Positions 1-10,513 of a stretch of 64,000 bases of DNA are shown here, piece after piece. Source of the stretch: Erinaceus europaeus. Lineage: Eukaryota; Chordata; Mammalia; Eulipotyphla; Erinaceidae. A program made the translations under genes and the position numbers. The stretch spans positions 32,453,006 to 32,517,005 of the forward strand of contig NC_080176.1 of the NCBI RefSeq assembly GCF_950295315.1, in the 5' to 3' direction. The notes beneath the pieces are model-generated. The model was not told the origin of the DNA, made no database searches, and worked only from the letters and a program-made list of their open reading frames with translations. How positions within the stretch are numbered: the stretch's first letter is position 1; every line of letters begins with the position of its first letter.

Positions 1-130
1 GGGTTCAAGCCCCTGGTCCCTGACTGCAGGGGGAATGCTTCGTAAGTGGTTAAGCAGGGCTGCAGGTATTTCTCTTTTCCTCTCTGTCTCCTCTCCTCTC
101 AATTTCTCTCTATCAAATAAATAAAAAGAA
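1..130 (+). mobile_element. SINE family A, cut by window edge
   Basis: The copy starts inside the B-box region ('gggttcaagcccctgg') and continues through the 'gtggttaagcagggctgcaggt' core and CT-rich part to a 'caaataaataaaa' tail. The head lies outside the window. Confidence 0.85.
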
Positions 131-349
131 TTGGAGTTTCTCACCACCCCTCCAACCCCCATGGGCATAATACTAATCTATAGGGTTGAAGTATACTCCT
201 CATGTACTCCTCATATACTCCTCATATACTCCTCTGTACTCTTAGATGGTGGTGATTTTATATGGAAATAGGCAGATGAAGTTAAATGAAGCCATACCAG
301 ATCAAGCTGGGGCCTATATGCAAGGTAGCAGGTATCCTTATAAGAAAAG

Positions 350-352
<3 letters not shown>

Positions 353-388
<36 letters not shown>
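353..388 (+). repeat. (AC)n microsatellite
   Basis: About 18 uninterrupted AC units follow 'aggggac'. The block produces the poly-His/Thr reading frames seen here, which are not genes. Confidence 0.97.
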
Positions 389-390
<2 letters not shown>

Positions 391-491
391 GAGACAGCTG
401 GGGAGGAGACAGACAGGGCTTGGAGCTAAGTCAGGGAGCCCCCAAACAAGGGAACCTCAACTGTCAGCAATCTCATAAAGCTAGGAAGAGG

Positions 492-763
492 GGAGTAGCA
501 CAGTGGGCTAAGCACACATGGTGCAGAGCGCAAGGACCAGCGTAAGGATCCTGGTTCGAGCCCCTGCCCCCCCCCCCACCTGCAGGGGAGTCCCTTCACA
601 AGTGGAGAAGCAGGTCTGCAGGTGTCTATCTTTCTCTCTCCCACTCTGTCATCCCTTCCTCTCTCCATCTCTCTATCCTATTCAACAACGATGACAATAA
701 TAACCACAACAATGATAAAACAGCAAGGGCAACAAAAGAGAATCAATAAATAACATTTTTTAA
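492..763 (+). mobile_element. SINE family B, full length with TSD
   Basis: The tRNA-like head carries 'gtagcacagtgggctaag' and a B box 'ggttcgagccc'. A CT-rich middle and an AAC/AAT-rich tail follow. Perfect 15-bp direct repeats (aaagctaggaagagg) at 477-491 and 764-778 mark the target-site duplication. Confidence 0.93.
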
Positions 764-867
764 AAAGCTAGGAAGAGGCAAAAAACAGATTCTTCTGAGA
801 ATCCACTGAGCCTGGTTCTGCCAAACACCTGGAGCATAGGCAAGAGAGAATGAATACATTTCAGTTG

Positions 868-1050
868 CATATCCAGTAGAGCTCACATGTTACCATGCTC
901 AAGGACCTAGGTTCATGTCTCAGTTCCCACCTGCAGCTTCACAAACAGTGAAGCAGTTCTGCAGGTGTCTCTCTTTCCCTCTTTATCTCTCCCACCCCTC
1001 TCAGTTAGTCTCTAAAAATAAATTTTTAAAATGAAAATAGGTTAGAAAAG
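868..1050 (+). mobile_element. SINE family A with TSD
   Basis: A degraded family A copy whose core 'cacaaacagtgaagcagttctgcagg' is recognisable. Direct repeats aatacatttcagttg (853-867) and aataaatttcagttg (1051-1065) differ at one base. Confidence 0.85.
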
Positions 1051-1065
1051 AATAAATTTCAGTTG

Positions 1066-1744
1066 TTTGGTGCCATACAGCTTGTGGTACCTTGGGCAGT
1101 CTAGAGACTTTAGGATGGATAGTAATGGAAGCCATAAAAACTGTGACATAAGAAGCATTATGGTGTTTTTTTTAAACAATCACTGGGAAGGCAATTGGAA
1201 AATGCTCTATACAGAGCAAGAGTGACTCTTAAATGTCTTATTTGGAATTTTCTTCTCCGTATTTGTAGTATCCTTTTGTGTGCCTGCATAATGGCGCCAT
1301 CCTGAAGAGATCTAGGTGTCAATATTTTATAAAAAGAATCGAGAGGCTGTCATTTTTTTTTTTCTCTAATGCTCCAGAACAATTTACAGAGCATTGTGCT
1401 GAGCTGGTCTTTGAATAGCTGGTAGAACTCCCCTTGATGATTTTTAATGCATAATTTCTTGATTGTTTTCTCCTTTTCTCCTTGGAAACCAGCTTGCTAA
1501 AGATTTCTGTCTGTAGGGAGCTTTGTTTGGTGAACTGATTTTCCTAGGACCCTGAGGGATTGTTGATTTTATCCAAGTATATTAATTTATTTGCCTGGAG
1601 CTCTGCAATTTAATCCCTTAAAACTGTTTGATTCAGTATCCCTCTTTGAGTTTTCCGTGTTATGTACTTGTGCTCTGTCCACACCTTTATAATTAAATCA
1701 AATAAATGTCCTTTTAAAATTGAATTAAATTGAATTTGATTTAA
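1066..1744. other. Unassigned intronic DNA
   Basis: Mostly AT-rich single-copy-looking sequence. I see no exon, no RNA gene and no repeat family I can name. Confidence 0.5.
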
Positions 1745-1878
1745 TTAATGTTTTTCCACAGTACTGCTCAGCTCTGGTTATGGCCTATAGTAATGTGAGG
1801 AATTAAGCCTGGGGCCTGGGAGTCTCAGGCATGAACATCTTTTGTATAACCATTCTGCTATCTTCCTGACCCTAAATA
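1745..1878 (-). mobile_element. SINE family C, old copy
   Basis: Shows the reverse-complement signature 'agtactgctcagctctgg' followed by 'ggcctgggagtctcaggcatgaacatcttttg' and 'ataaccattctgctatctt', in family C order on the minus strand. Confidence 0.75.
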
Positions 1879-1925
1879 ATTATTACATTTTGTTTTAGAA
1901 TTTGAGTATTTTATTTTAATGAAAG

Positions 1926-1958
1926 AGAGGTAGGTAGGTAGGTAGGTAAGTAGGTAGA
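1926..1958 (+). repeat. (GTAG)n short tandem repeat
   Basis: Seven to eight imperfect GTAG units adjoin a purine-rich stretch. Confidence 0.85.
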
Positions 1959-2269
1959 CAGTGTAGTAGTGGCCTGACTCCAATCTGGGATGAGACAGAC
2001 CAGGTAAGCTAAAAGTATTAAGGTATTAGATACTCTTACTACCTGAAAGCTTCCTACTAACATAAGGTGTTTTATTAGCACTAACTTTCAGAAATCCCTT
2101 GAGTTTAGTCTGTATTTATCCTGGACACACAATTTGTTTAAGAGCTTTGTTGATTATCTGTTTGTTATCACTGGTTCTTCTTGATCTAGATCAAGTTTTT
2201 CAGATATGGAGACATCTGAAATTTTATTGCATCGTAACCAGAAATGTTGTTTGTAATGTTTACACTTTT

Positions 2270-4550
2270 TTAAATTTTTATTTATAAGCAGGAAACACTG
2301 ACAAAAACTATCAGATATGAGGGGTACAACTTTGCACAATTCCCAACACCAGAACTCCACATCCCATCTCCTCTTCCCTGATAGCTTTCCTGTTCTTTAA
2401 CCCTCTGGGAGTATGGACACAGGGTCATTATGGGGTGCAGAAGGTGGAAGGTCTGACTTCTATAATAGCTTCCCCTCTGAACATGGGCATTGACAGGTTG
2501 ATCCATACTCCCAGCCTGCCTCTCTCTTTCCCTAGTGTGGCGGGGCTCTGGGGAAGCAGGGCTCCAAGACACATAGGTGGGGTCCTCTGCCCAAGAAAGT
2601 CCAGTTAGCATCTTGTTAGCATCTGGAACCTGGTGGCTGAAAAAAGAGTTAACATACAGAGCCAAACAAGCTGTTGATAATCATGAACCTAAAGGCTGGA
2701 ATAGTCAGATGAAGAATTGGAGGTCTCCGTTTTGTAGATAGTAGGCCTATTTTAGTTATATTCCAAAGGGCCCATGACTATACTAGTTTTTTTTGTTTTT
2801 TTTTTTCTGAGCCTGAAATCTGATATCCGGGTGAATCTAAATTATTGTCAGGGGGAGATGATGTCATGGCTGGACAAAGGACCAAAAAGCTGGATCAGGG
2901 AACAGAGTAGCTCCCTAATATGGGAAAGGTGTATAAATATTGCTGACTGTAAACCCCACTGATTTGATCTGATCTGGGGCCCATATTCAGCTTAGGAACC
3001 TATGTGACCTCTACATCCTTGTAGATCTGAGCTCACATTCTGTGGTCATGATTAGGAGCATTCCAAGCTGCCCCAATTTCAGGACCCATCTTCCTCAGGT
3101 GGAACATAAAGTATGTTGTTTAGCCTCCCTTCTAAGGATGGAACATTTTCTACCATTATCCATTCATGTTGAGGGCAGGGTCCTATGGGGGCCCACAGAG
3201 GGGTCTATTTTGTTGTTCCTGATAGAGAAAACCAGTAACACTGGAGAGAGGAATTTATTCCAGGTCTAGGCCCATCATGTCTGTTTAGGAATCTCAGGAC
3301 TCTCCGACTAGGGCCCCAGCTGATGTGGTGGCCTGATAGTGACTAAAGAGTCATCATTAAAGTATGCCAGTCTCTTGTCCTTATTCAACTTTTGCAGTCC
3401 TTGCTTTGATAAGGTTACCTTTGGAGTGAGTGAGGGAAGTATAATAGGAAGTAGGTGAGGAGGGTATCTAAGTCTAAGTAGACATTATTTCATTAGGAAC
3501 TTTGTGGTATCTTTTTAGGTCTTTCTATGGGCTTGCTGCATATACTGAGTCACTGCAGACTATTGTGCACTTTTGCTTTCAGGTTTATATTTTGCCCTAA
3601 TTTATGGATACATGTTAGCATATACCCTCTCTCATGGGATCTGGTCTATATCTAGGATTCTGGGACTTTATTAGGAAGTGAACCACCTGGAATGGAATTA
3701 GAGAATCCTATGAAAGGAAAGGTCTCACTCGAGTAATGAGGTTGAAGGGTTGACACTCCATGACTGACTTCTCTGGACACAGTCTGAAGTGAAATATGCT
3801 GAGGTGATATTCACTGCTTTGATTAGGGTGGGATCAGCAGATGCAATATAATTTGGTATGAATTGAAAAAATCATGCAGGCAAGTGCCCCACCCTAGAGG
3901 TTCCAGGCCTGGGGGAAATATAGGCTCTATAGAGGAAGTGGGATCTTCATGCTGTCTTAGGGTTTAAGAAGGCAATAGATAGTTATTGCTGTAATCAAAT
4001 TATTTGGCAATTGGGTTAACTTTGAAAATCCCTTTGTTAGGATTTACTATATTATATCACCATAATTTATATCCTTTGACACTATTTGTATACATATATA
4101 TATTTGTATATAGCTATGTCTTACAGAGTAATGCCACTGGTTGTTTTTGTTCTCCCTGGTCTAAGCTTTTAAGACAGTCAACATTTCAGAGACTCATCCT
4201 ATGGTCTGTGCATTAAAAAGTTTGAGCATTCATTTCTTTCTCTCTCATATTATTTAGTGATTTTATATGACTAAAATTTAATAGGAGTATATATAAACAC
4301 CATTCCCACCACCAAAAAAATGTGTCCCATCCCATCCCATCCTCCACACAACCCCCCCCCCCCCAGTGATGCTGAGCATCCACCCTTACTCTCAACCCAG
4401 AGATTTTTACTTTGGTGCCCTACTCCAAACTCATTCAGGTCCTGCTTTGAATTTCCCTTTCTGTTCTTCTGTCTCAACTTCTTTTTATAAATAGAATCAT
4501 CCCATACTTATCTTTGTCTTTCTGACTTAGCTCACTTAACATAATTCTTT
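2270..4550 (-). mobile_element. L1 3' noncoding region (long 3' UTR), minus strand
   Basis: Read on the minus strand, this runs from the ORF2 stop side near 4551 to an A-rich end at about 2270. The terminal piece (rc of 'ttataagcaggaaacactgacaaaaactatcagatatgaggggtacaac') recurs at many other places in the window as 5'-truncated copies. I see no poly-T break around 4250-4300 that would mark the end of a short-3'-UTR L1, so the simplest reading is one element. An alternative is two same-orientation insertions butted together. Confidence 0.7.
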
Positions 4551-5218
4551 CTAGCTCCATCCAAGATGGGTCAGAGAAGGTGGATCGTCGTTCTTAATAG
4601 CTGCATAGTATTCCATTGTGTATATGTACCACAGTTTTCTCAGCCATTCATCTGTTGTTGGGCACCTGGGTTGCTTCCAGGTTTTAGCTATTATGAATTG
4701 TGCTGCTATGCACATAGGTATACACATATCTTTTTGGTTGGGTGTTATGGAGTCCTTGGGGTATATTCCTATGAGAGGAATTACTGGGTCATATGGAAGG
4801 TCCATTTCCAGCCTTGTGAGAGTTCTCCAGACTGCTCTCCACAGAGGTTGGACCAATTTACATTTCCACCAGTGGTGCAGAAGGGTTTCTTTCTTTCTGG
4901 TTGTAGGAATTGTGTGAAGTTGTACCCCTCTTATCCTATTGTTTAGACAATGTTTCCTTTTTATAAATAAAAAATTTAAAAAAGAAGGGTTTCTTTCTCC
5001 CCACAACCTCTCCAGCATTTGTTGCTGCTGTCCTTTTTGATGTATGCCGTTCTCACAGGGTTGAAATAGTATCTCAATGTTGTCTTTATTTGCATTTCTC
5101 TGACAATCAGTGTCCTGGAGCAATTTTTTGTGTGTTTGTTAGCCTTTTGGATCTCTTCTGTAGTGAATGTTCTGTTCATACCCTCTGCCCATTTTTGGAT
5201 GGGGTCGTTTGCCATCAT
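4551..5218 (-). pseudogene. L1 ORF2 C-terminal remnant, minus strand
   Basis: The minus strand encodes the C-terminal end of an L1 ORF2 protein. Recognisable pieces are HHWWKCKLVQPLWRAVW, VIPLIGIYPKDS, IAKTWKQPRCPTTDEWL and YIYTMEYYAAIKND, ending at 4551. The upstream part (IQKWAEGMNRTFTTEEIQKAN, LRYYFNPVRTAYIKK) lies in a different frame because an 88-bp insertion plus a 16-bp duplication (104 bp in all) interrupts it at 4895-4982. The reverse transcriptase and endonuclease regions are absent, since the copy is cut at about 5218 against a SINE. It is a dead fragment. Confidence 0.9.
4895..4982 (+). mobile_element. 88-bp L1 3'-end stub nested in L1 ORF2, with TSD
   Basis: A very short + strand copy of the L1 3' end ('gaagttgtacccctcttatcc' through 'cctttttataaataaa' plus A-rich tail). 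It is flanked by perfect 16-bp repeats agaagggtttctttct at 4879-4894 and 4983-4998. Confidence 0.93.
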
Positions 5219-5380
5219 GTACAAGGATCTGGGTTCAAGTCGCTGGTTTCCACCTGTTGGTCGTGGGAGGAAGCCTCATTAGCCATGGAGCAGTGCTTCA
5301 GGTGTCTCTCTATCTCCCCCTCCCCATTTATTTATGTCCTATCAAATTTACGTAAATAAATGATTAATTTAAAAAAAGCT
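5219..5380 (+). mobile_element. SINE family A, 5'-truncated
   Basis: Starts at 'caaggatctgggttcaag' and continues through 'ggagcagtgcttcaggtgtctc' to 'cgtaaataaatg'. It abuts the cut L1 ORF2 fragment. Confidence 0.82.
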
Positions 5381-5387
5381 TCTTAAT

Positions 5388-5498
5388 GAATGGCTAGGGA
5401 GGAGGCACAGTGGATAAAGTCTTGGAGTCTGGACTCTAAAGTACAAGGTCCCAAGTTTGATCATCACATATGACAGAGAGATGCGTTCTTTCTAAATC
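5388..5498 (+). mobile_element. Other SINE (tRNA-like head)
   Basis: The head 'gaggcacagtggataaagtc' carries an A-box-like motif, followed by 'ggtcccaagtttgatcatc'. This looks like an older tRNA-derived family than A or B. Confidence 0.6.
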
Positions 5499-5512
5499 TT
5501 TTTTTTTCTCCT

Positions 5513-5680
5513 TTTTTTAAAAAATTTATTTAAAAAAAAACTATAGGATAGGAGGGGTACAACTCCACACAATTACCACCACCCAATCTCCATATCCCAT
5601 CCCCTCCCCTGATAGCTTTCCCTTTCTTTATCCCTCTGGGAGCATGGACCCAGGGTCGTTGTGGGTTGCAGAAGGTGGAA
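5513..5680 (-). mobile_element. L1 3'-end fragment
   Basis: Shows the minus-strand L1 terminus ('aaactataggataggaggggtacaac', then 'ctgatagctttccctttctt' and 'gtcgttgtgggttgcagaag'), about 165 bp long. Confidence 0.88.
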
Positions 5681-5803
5681 AATATTTTTTATTATCTTTA
5701 TATATTTATTGATATAGACAACCAGAAATTGAGGGGAGAGGGGAGCTAGAAAGGGAGAAAGATAGAGAGACACCTGCAGCCTTGCTTCACCACTGTAAGT
5801 ACA
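5681..5803 (-). mobile_element. SINE family A, partial
   Basis: The 3' part of family A in reverse ('ttattgatatagacaaccagaaattgagg' to 'ctgcagccttgcttcacc'). The head is missing. Confidence 0.8.
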
Positions 5804-5837
5804 GACTTCCTTTTATCTGAATTGGTAGGATGGGATG

Positions 5838-5990
5838 AGCTAAATTTTATTTTTATTTTATATATTTATTTTTATAAGAGATTTAGTTTACAGGTGGTTT
5901 ACAAGACCATAAGATTACAGAGGTGTATTTCCACACTGCACCCGTGACCACCTCAGTTCTGATTTCTCCTCCTGCCCTCAGCTCAGGCTC
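5838..5990 (-). mobile_element. Older L1-like 3' end, arm of inverted pair
   Basis: Contains 'caagaccataagattacag' and 'gcacccgtgaccacctcag' next to an AT-rich end. It is the reverse complement of 6409-6520 at roughly 85% by eye. Confidence 0.6.
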
Positions 5991-6304
5991 ACCCCCTCCC
6001 CACCCCCAAAATAATAATGTTTATTATTAAGAATAAACATCATAGTTTTCACAAAGTCTAGAGACAGTTTTATTGCTTTTCTAATTCAAATATTCTTGTA
6101 TTTAATTTCTTTATATTATACATATGAGTTAAAGCATCTTATAGCTGACCTGCAGAGAAATGCAGATCATTTGTTAACAGCTATAAATCATAGCTATAAG
6201 AGACCTTGAACACAACAAAACTGAAGGATCAAACTCTTTGACTTTACCTCTTCCTCTCTCCCTTACATATTTTAATGCAGAATTAATGGGTAGGAAGTAA
6301 CACC

Positions 6305-6400
6305 TTTGTTACATAAAATATTTTTATGCCTGGGAGTCTAGGGTTTCAGGTTCAATATCAGGCACCACTATAAGCTAGCACTGGAAAGTGCTCCAGGGGA
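6305..6400 (+). mobile_element. SINE family C, partial
   Basis: 'gcctgggagtctagggtttcaggttcaat' followed by 'ggcaccactataagctagcactgg' matches the middle of family C. Confidence 0.65.
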
Positions 6401-6408
6401 GTGTGGTG

Positions 6409-6520
6409 GGGGGAGCCTGAGCTGAGGGCAGGAGGAGAAAACAGAACTATGGTGGTGGGTGCAGTGTGGAACTATACCTCTGTAATCTTATGATCCTGTA
6501 AACCATTATTAATGCTGTCT
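6409..6520 (+). mobile_element. Older L1-like 3' end, second arm of inverted pair
   Basis: 'gagctgagggcaggagga', then 'gtgcagtgtggaactatacc' and 'cttatgatcctgtaaacc'. This is the sense-strand counterpart of 5838-5990. Confidence 0.6.
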
Positions 6521-6614
6521 CCCCATTGTGATGGACTAATTTTTAACCAGATAAATTCTCTAAGAGCTAAAAGCTGTTGGGTTGTGGGGTTGTGTCTAGT
6601 AGATTTCCTTTAGG

Positions 6615-6650
6615 TGTATGTGTGTGTGTGTGTGTGTGTATGTGTGTTCA
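6615..6650 (+). repeat. (TG)n microsatellite
   Basis: About 16 TG units with two TA interruptions. Confidence 0.95.
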
Positions 6651-6679
6651 GTGCATTGGCTAAAAGACATGAAATTTCT

Positions 6680-6908
6680 TTTTCTTTTTAATTTTTTGTA
6701 TTATCTTTATTTATTTATTGGATAGAGACTATCAGAATTCGAGAGAGAAAGGAGTGATAGAAAGTGAGAGAGACACAGAGACACATGTAACACTGTTTAA
6801 CCACTTGCAAAGTTTTCCCCCTGCAGGTGGAGACTGGGGGCTTCAACCCAGGTCCTTGTTTATTGAAATATGTGCGTTCAACCAGGTGCTCCACCGCCCA
6901 GCTCCAAC
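6680..6908 (-). mobile_element. SINE family A, full length with TSD
   Basis: Minus-strand copy from a T-rich tail to 'caaccaggtgctccaccgcccagctcc'. The 13-bp repeats acatgaaatttct at 6667-6679 and 6909-6921 are identical. Confidence 0.93.
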
Positions 6909-6921
6909 ACATGAAATTTCT

Positions 6922-7430
6922 GATACTTGACCAGAAATAGTGAGCTTGTATGTTGTGGCCTTTTACTTCTTCAAAAATTGCCCTAGTGTAGGATTTAGCT
7001 CGCGTCTTCCAAGTCATCAGAATCATCCTGTATCCACTCTGCACCTTTCTCATCATTATGGGTAAATTATTTACTGAACAACAGCTTTTTAAAAAGTTCT
7101 TGTGCACAGGGCTAAATGAATTATTTCACACTTGACTGGGAGACTTTAAATGCTTTTTGGTGATATATATGGAAATCAACCGTAGATTGGATTATCATTA
7201 AAACAAATTTGGGTCTTGCATTTTACCTCTGGTCTGAGAGTTGGCAGTCTTTATCAGTGTGCCTCTGTTGATGAGTTTCAGCAGTTGACCCCCCCAAAAA
7301 AAAACCCCACTATTTTCCATTACCTGAGATGGCCTTAAAAGTCTTTTCTTTTCCTAGAGTCAGGATTTTACACCTGTGCAATTTCATGGCTTCTGCTACT
7401 CCCTGCCTTTATTTTTTCTTTCAGATGACA
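6922..7430. other. Unassigned intronic DNA
   Basis: No exon or nameable repeat. It includes a short C-run/A-run at about 7290-7305. Confidence 0.5.
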
Positions 7431-7849
7431 GAGACAGCACAGCACTTGAGCTTTTCAGGGCTCATAATGGGCTATGTATAGCATGGCAAGGCAGTTGCCC
7501 TGCCTAGTGAGAGACCTCTCTAACTTTCTGTTCCTTTTCACTTTCTTTCAGTCCAGCAAGCAGCAGCAATGGCATATTTAGCAGGTTGTGAATCCAGAAT
7601 GGAGAGCCTTAGGCCTGTGAGGATGGAGCCATGCTACTAACAGACCATGGGGCTAGTCTGTTCTGGGAAGGAGACAAGTGTGGTTGTGCTGTTTGGCAGA
7701 ACAAAACAGCAGTTTTTGTTCTCAGTGCCCTGAAGTTTGGGTCCTGGGGTGTAGAGTGAACATCTTTTGCTCAGGGTTGCAAATCTCAATGGCCATAGCT
7801 CAATATGTATTAAGAGTATCCTTGTAACTGCAAATAAAGTCAGAGGGGT

Positions 7850-8188
7850 GGAGAGAGAAGGAGGAGGAGAAGGAGAAAAGAGAGAGAGAAAGGAGGAGGG
7901 AAGGGGAAGGGAAGAGAAGGGAATAGAAGAGGAGAGAAAAGAAGAGAGGAGAGAAGAGGAAATAGAAGAGGGGAAGAGAGAAGAGGAGAGGAGAGGAGAG
8001 GAGAGGAGAGGAGAGGAGAGGAGAGGAGAGGAGAGGAGAGGAGAGGAGAGGAGAGGAGAGGACCGGACCTTTAGCACTGCTCTCCTACTGTGAAGCTTTC
8101 TCCCTGAAGATTGGGACTAGGGCCTTGAACCCAGGTCCTTGCTCATGGAAACCAGTGCATACCACTGAGTGAACCACCTCCTGCCCCT
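7850..8188 (-). mobile_element. SINE family A whose purine tract has expanded
   Basis: The right part (8062-8188) is a family A head in reverse ('gggccttgaacccaggtccttg', 'gagtgaaccacctcctgcccc'). The left part is about 210 bp of nearly pure purine, ending in a (GGAGA)n array, where the CT-rich SINE middle should be. The microsatellite appears to have grown from the SINE. Confidence 0.8.
7982..8061 (+). repeat. (GGAGA)n pentanucleotide array
   Basis: About 16 near-perfect 5-bp units lie inside a longer homopurine tract. Confidence 0.97.
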
Positions 8189-8655
8189 TGTCCCCAAGTA
8201 ACACATTCTTAGAAAGATGCCTTTGCACCACTGTTCAGAGTGGAATCATTTGTTGGGTGTTAAAAGCATTCTGTTGAGATGGTTTTCATTAAAGTCCCCA
8301 TATTGTCACTCATTAGGGCAGCTAGAAGCCCACAGAGCTAGGCACAGAATTGGGGTGGAAAATGTCTTTAGGAAGAAGAGAGCTTCCTGCACCAGGACAC
8401 TCATTTAAAAATGTCATTACTTTGCTTGCTAGACCTTAACACACTTACTGCCTGTGATCAGGCTGGCTGGTGGAACAGAGAACAAGATTCTGTATGGATG
8501 TAAAAGTGGGGAGGGAGCCTGTGGTGCTCATTAACTAGGGCTGAATACCAAGGGAAGACCCCTCCCTTTAAGCTCACCTCCTTGCTTCTTCCTTCCTTCT
8601 GCTCCCAGGTTTCATCTCTTACTCCTACTTCTTATAGGAAATTCTGCATTGTAAA
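8189..8655. other. Unassigned intronic DNA
   Basis: Mixed-composition sequence with no recognised gene or repeat. Confidence 0.5.
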
Positions 8656-8657
8656 CG

Positions 8658-8694
<37 letters not shown>
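8658..8694 (+). repeat. (CT)n microsatellite
   Basis: About 18 CT units end in 'catatcctatta', which resembles a SINE CT tract. Confidence 0.96.
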
Positions 8695-8698
<4 letters not shown>

Positions 8699-8727
8699 CC
8701 TATTAATTTGACATGGATTTTAAATCT

Positions 8728-8942
8728 TTTTAAAAAGATTTTTTAAATTTCATTTTATTTGATATGACAGACAAATTGAGAAAGGGAGGGGAAATAGAGT
8801 GGGAGAGGGAGACAGAGAGAGTTGCAGTACTGCTTCACTATTCATGAAGCTTCCCTCCTGAAGGTGGAGATTGGGAATTGAACTTGGGTCCTCACATGCA
8901 TGGTATTGTGTATGCTCAACAGGGTGCACCACCAACTGACCC
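8728..8942 (-). mobile_element. SINE family A
   Basis: Nearly complete reverse copy, from 'ttttatttgatatgacag' to 'acagggtgcaccaccaactgacccc'. Confidence 0.88.
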
Positions 8943-9504
8943 CTTAAAGCCTTAAATGTAAGGAATACCTACAAATTATACTTGGATATGTTGGTTATGA
9001 ATCATGTAGCTATGTGTAGATCAAAAATATCCCTTCCAAAGCCCCCCTTCAAAAATCTCTCTCTTTATTGATGATTTCTTATCTGTCTGTCTGATATTTT
9101 TTTATTTATGGAGCTTAGAACTTAGCTACCAGCACTTCCTAAGCTGGATGTCCCCAGTTACAGCTTCACTCTGTCATCATCAATATGATTTCTACTCTGT
9201 AATCATAATTATGATATACATCTCCATTCCCCTTATAGAGCTGTGAGCTTTCCCAGGGTGACTGTGAAGGTTTAGCTTTTTTTTTTTTTTTTTGTCTGTA
9301 CCTTCAACACTCCGCTGATCCATAATTGATGTTTGATACATTGCAATGTCAGAATTAGGCTCACACTTGCAGGTGATACAGATACACTTGTCCTCGTGTG
9401 TGTTGCAAATGAAGGAGCAGGTTTTGCAGATGGATATCAGGTCCATGCTAAAACTCAAGACACAGGCACTGCCTTCCATCTCTCATGTCTGGATGGGGGT
9501 GGAT
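8943..9504. other. Unassigned intronic DNA with a T-run
   Basis: Contains an 18-base T run at about 9275-9292. Otherwise no feature is recognised. Confidence 0.5.
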
Positions 9505-9766
9505 CTGGTTGTTGTTGTTTTGTCACTGGGATTATCTCTGGGACTTGACGCTTGTACGACACTGTTCTTGGTGACCATTTTCCCCTTTAGCTAAAGGATG
9601 AAAGAGACACAGAGAGATCAGAGACATCATAGCACCACTTTATCACTTGTGAAGCCTCCCTCCCTCCAGGTGCTCCAATGTGGTGGCTAGAAGCTCCAAC
9701 CCAGGGCCTTGCAGTGACAATGTGTGTGCTCTGCTGTCTGGCTGAACCACATATTGACCCACAGAG
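9505..9766 (-). mobile_element. SINE (A-related) with 3' module
   Basis: Begins with the reverse 3' module ('tcactgggattatctctggg'), then 'agcaccactttatcacttgtg' and 'ccaacccagggccttgcagtg'. Family assignment is uncertain. Confidence 0.7.
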
Positions 9767-9929
9767 GTGGATTTGCATGATTCTAATTACAGAAGTTTTC
9801 TCTTACCCTGGCTCTGGCCAGCAGGTCCATAAATATTTGGAATTAAATAAACTCATCATCCTCAGCCAGGTGACCTGCTTCTTCAGGGAGGTCTCTTCAG
9901 TAGCTTGAAGGGAAATCTATTTTAGATTC

Positions 9930-10143
9930 TCTATTTTTAAATTATATATATTTCCCTTTATTTGATAGGATAGAGAAAAATTGAGAGGGGAGGAGGAGCT
10001 CGTGAAGGAGAGAGACAGAGAGATGCAGAACTTGCTTCACTGGTCTTGAAGCTTCACCTCTGTAGGTGGGGAGTAGGGGCTCAAACCCAGGTCTTTGTAC
10101 ATGGTAACATGTGCACTTAACCAGATGCACCACTGCCTGTCCC
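9930..10143 (-). mobile_element. SINE family A
   Basis: Complete reverse copy from 'ccctttatttgataggatag' to 'aaccagatgcaccactgcctgtcccc'. The flanks ctatttttaa and ccatttttat suggest a decayed duplication. Confidence 0.88.
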
Positions 10144-10513
10144 CCTCCATTTTTATCTCTCCATTAACCTTGAAATCCCTGAGCTGTGTGCTACATATAC
10201 TTATTTTATGCCACAAGTGACTGCCATTGTATTTATTTTATTTTATTTTTATTTATAAAAAGGAAACATTGACAAAACCATAGGATAAGAGGGATACAAC
10301 TCCACACAATTCCCACCACCAGAACTCTGTATCCTCTCCCTGCCCGATAGCTTTCCTATTCTTTAATTCTCTAGGAGTATGGACCCAAGGTCATTGTGCG
10401 ATGCAGAAGGTGGTGGAAGGTCTGGCTTCTGTAATTGCTTCCCCTCTGAACATGGGCGTTGACAGGTCAATCCATACTCCCAGCCTATCGCTCTCTTTTC
10501 CTAGTGGGGAGGG

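Noticed and set aside
4551..5123. 190-codon minus-strand ORF as an intact gene
   Set aside because: Only the C-terminal half is L1 ORF2. The N-terminal half is an out-of-frame read through the nested 88-bp insertion, so it is a pseudogene fragment.
7637..8093. Ser/Leu-rich (minus) and Arg/Glu/Gly-rich (plus) ORFs
   Set aside because: They are products of the GGAGA purine array inside a SINE.
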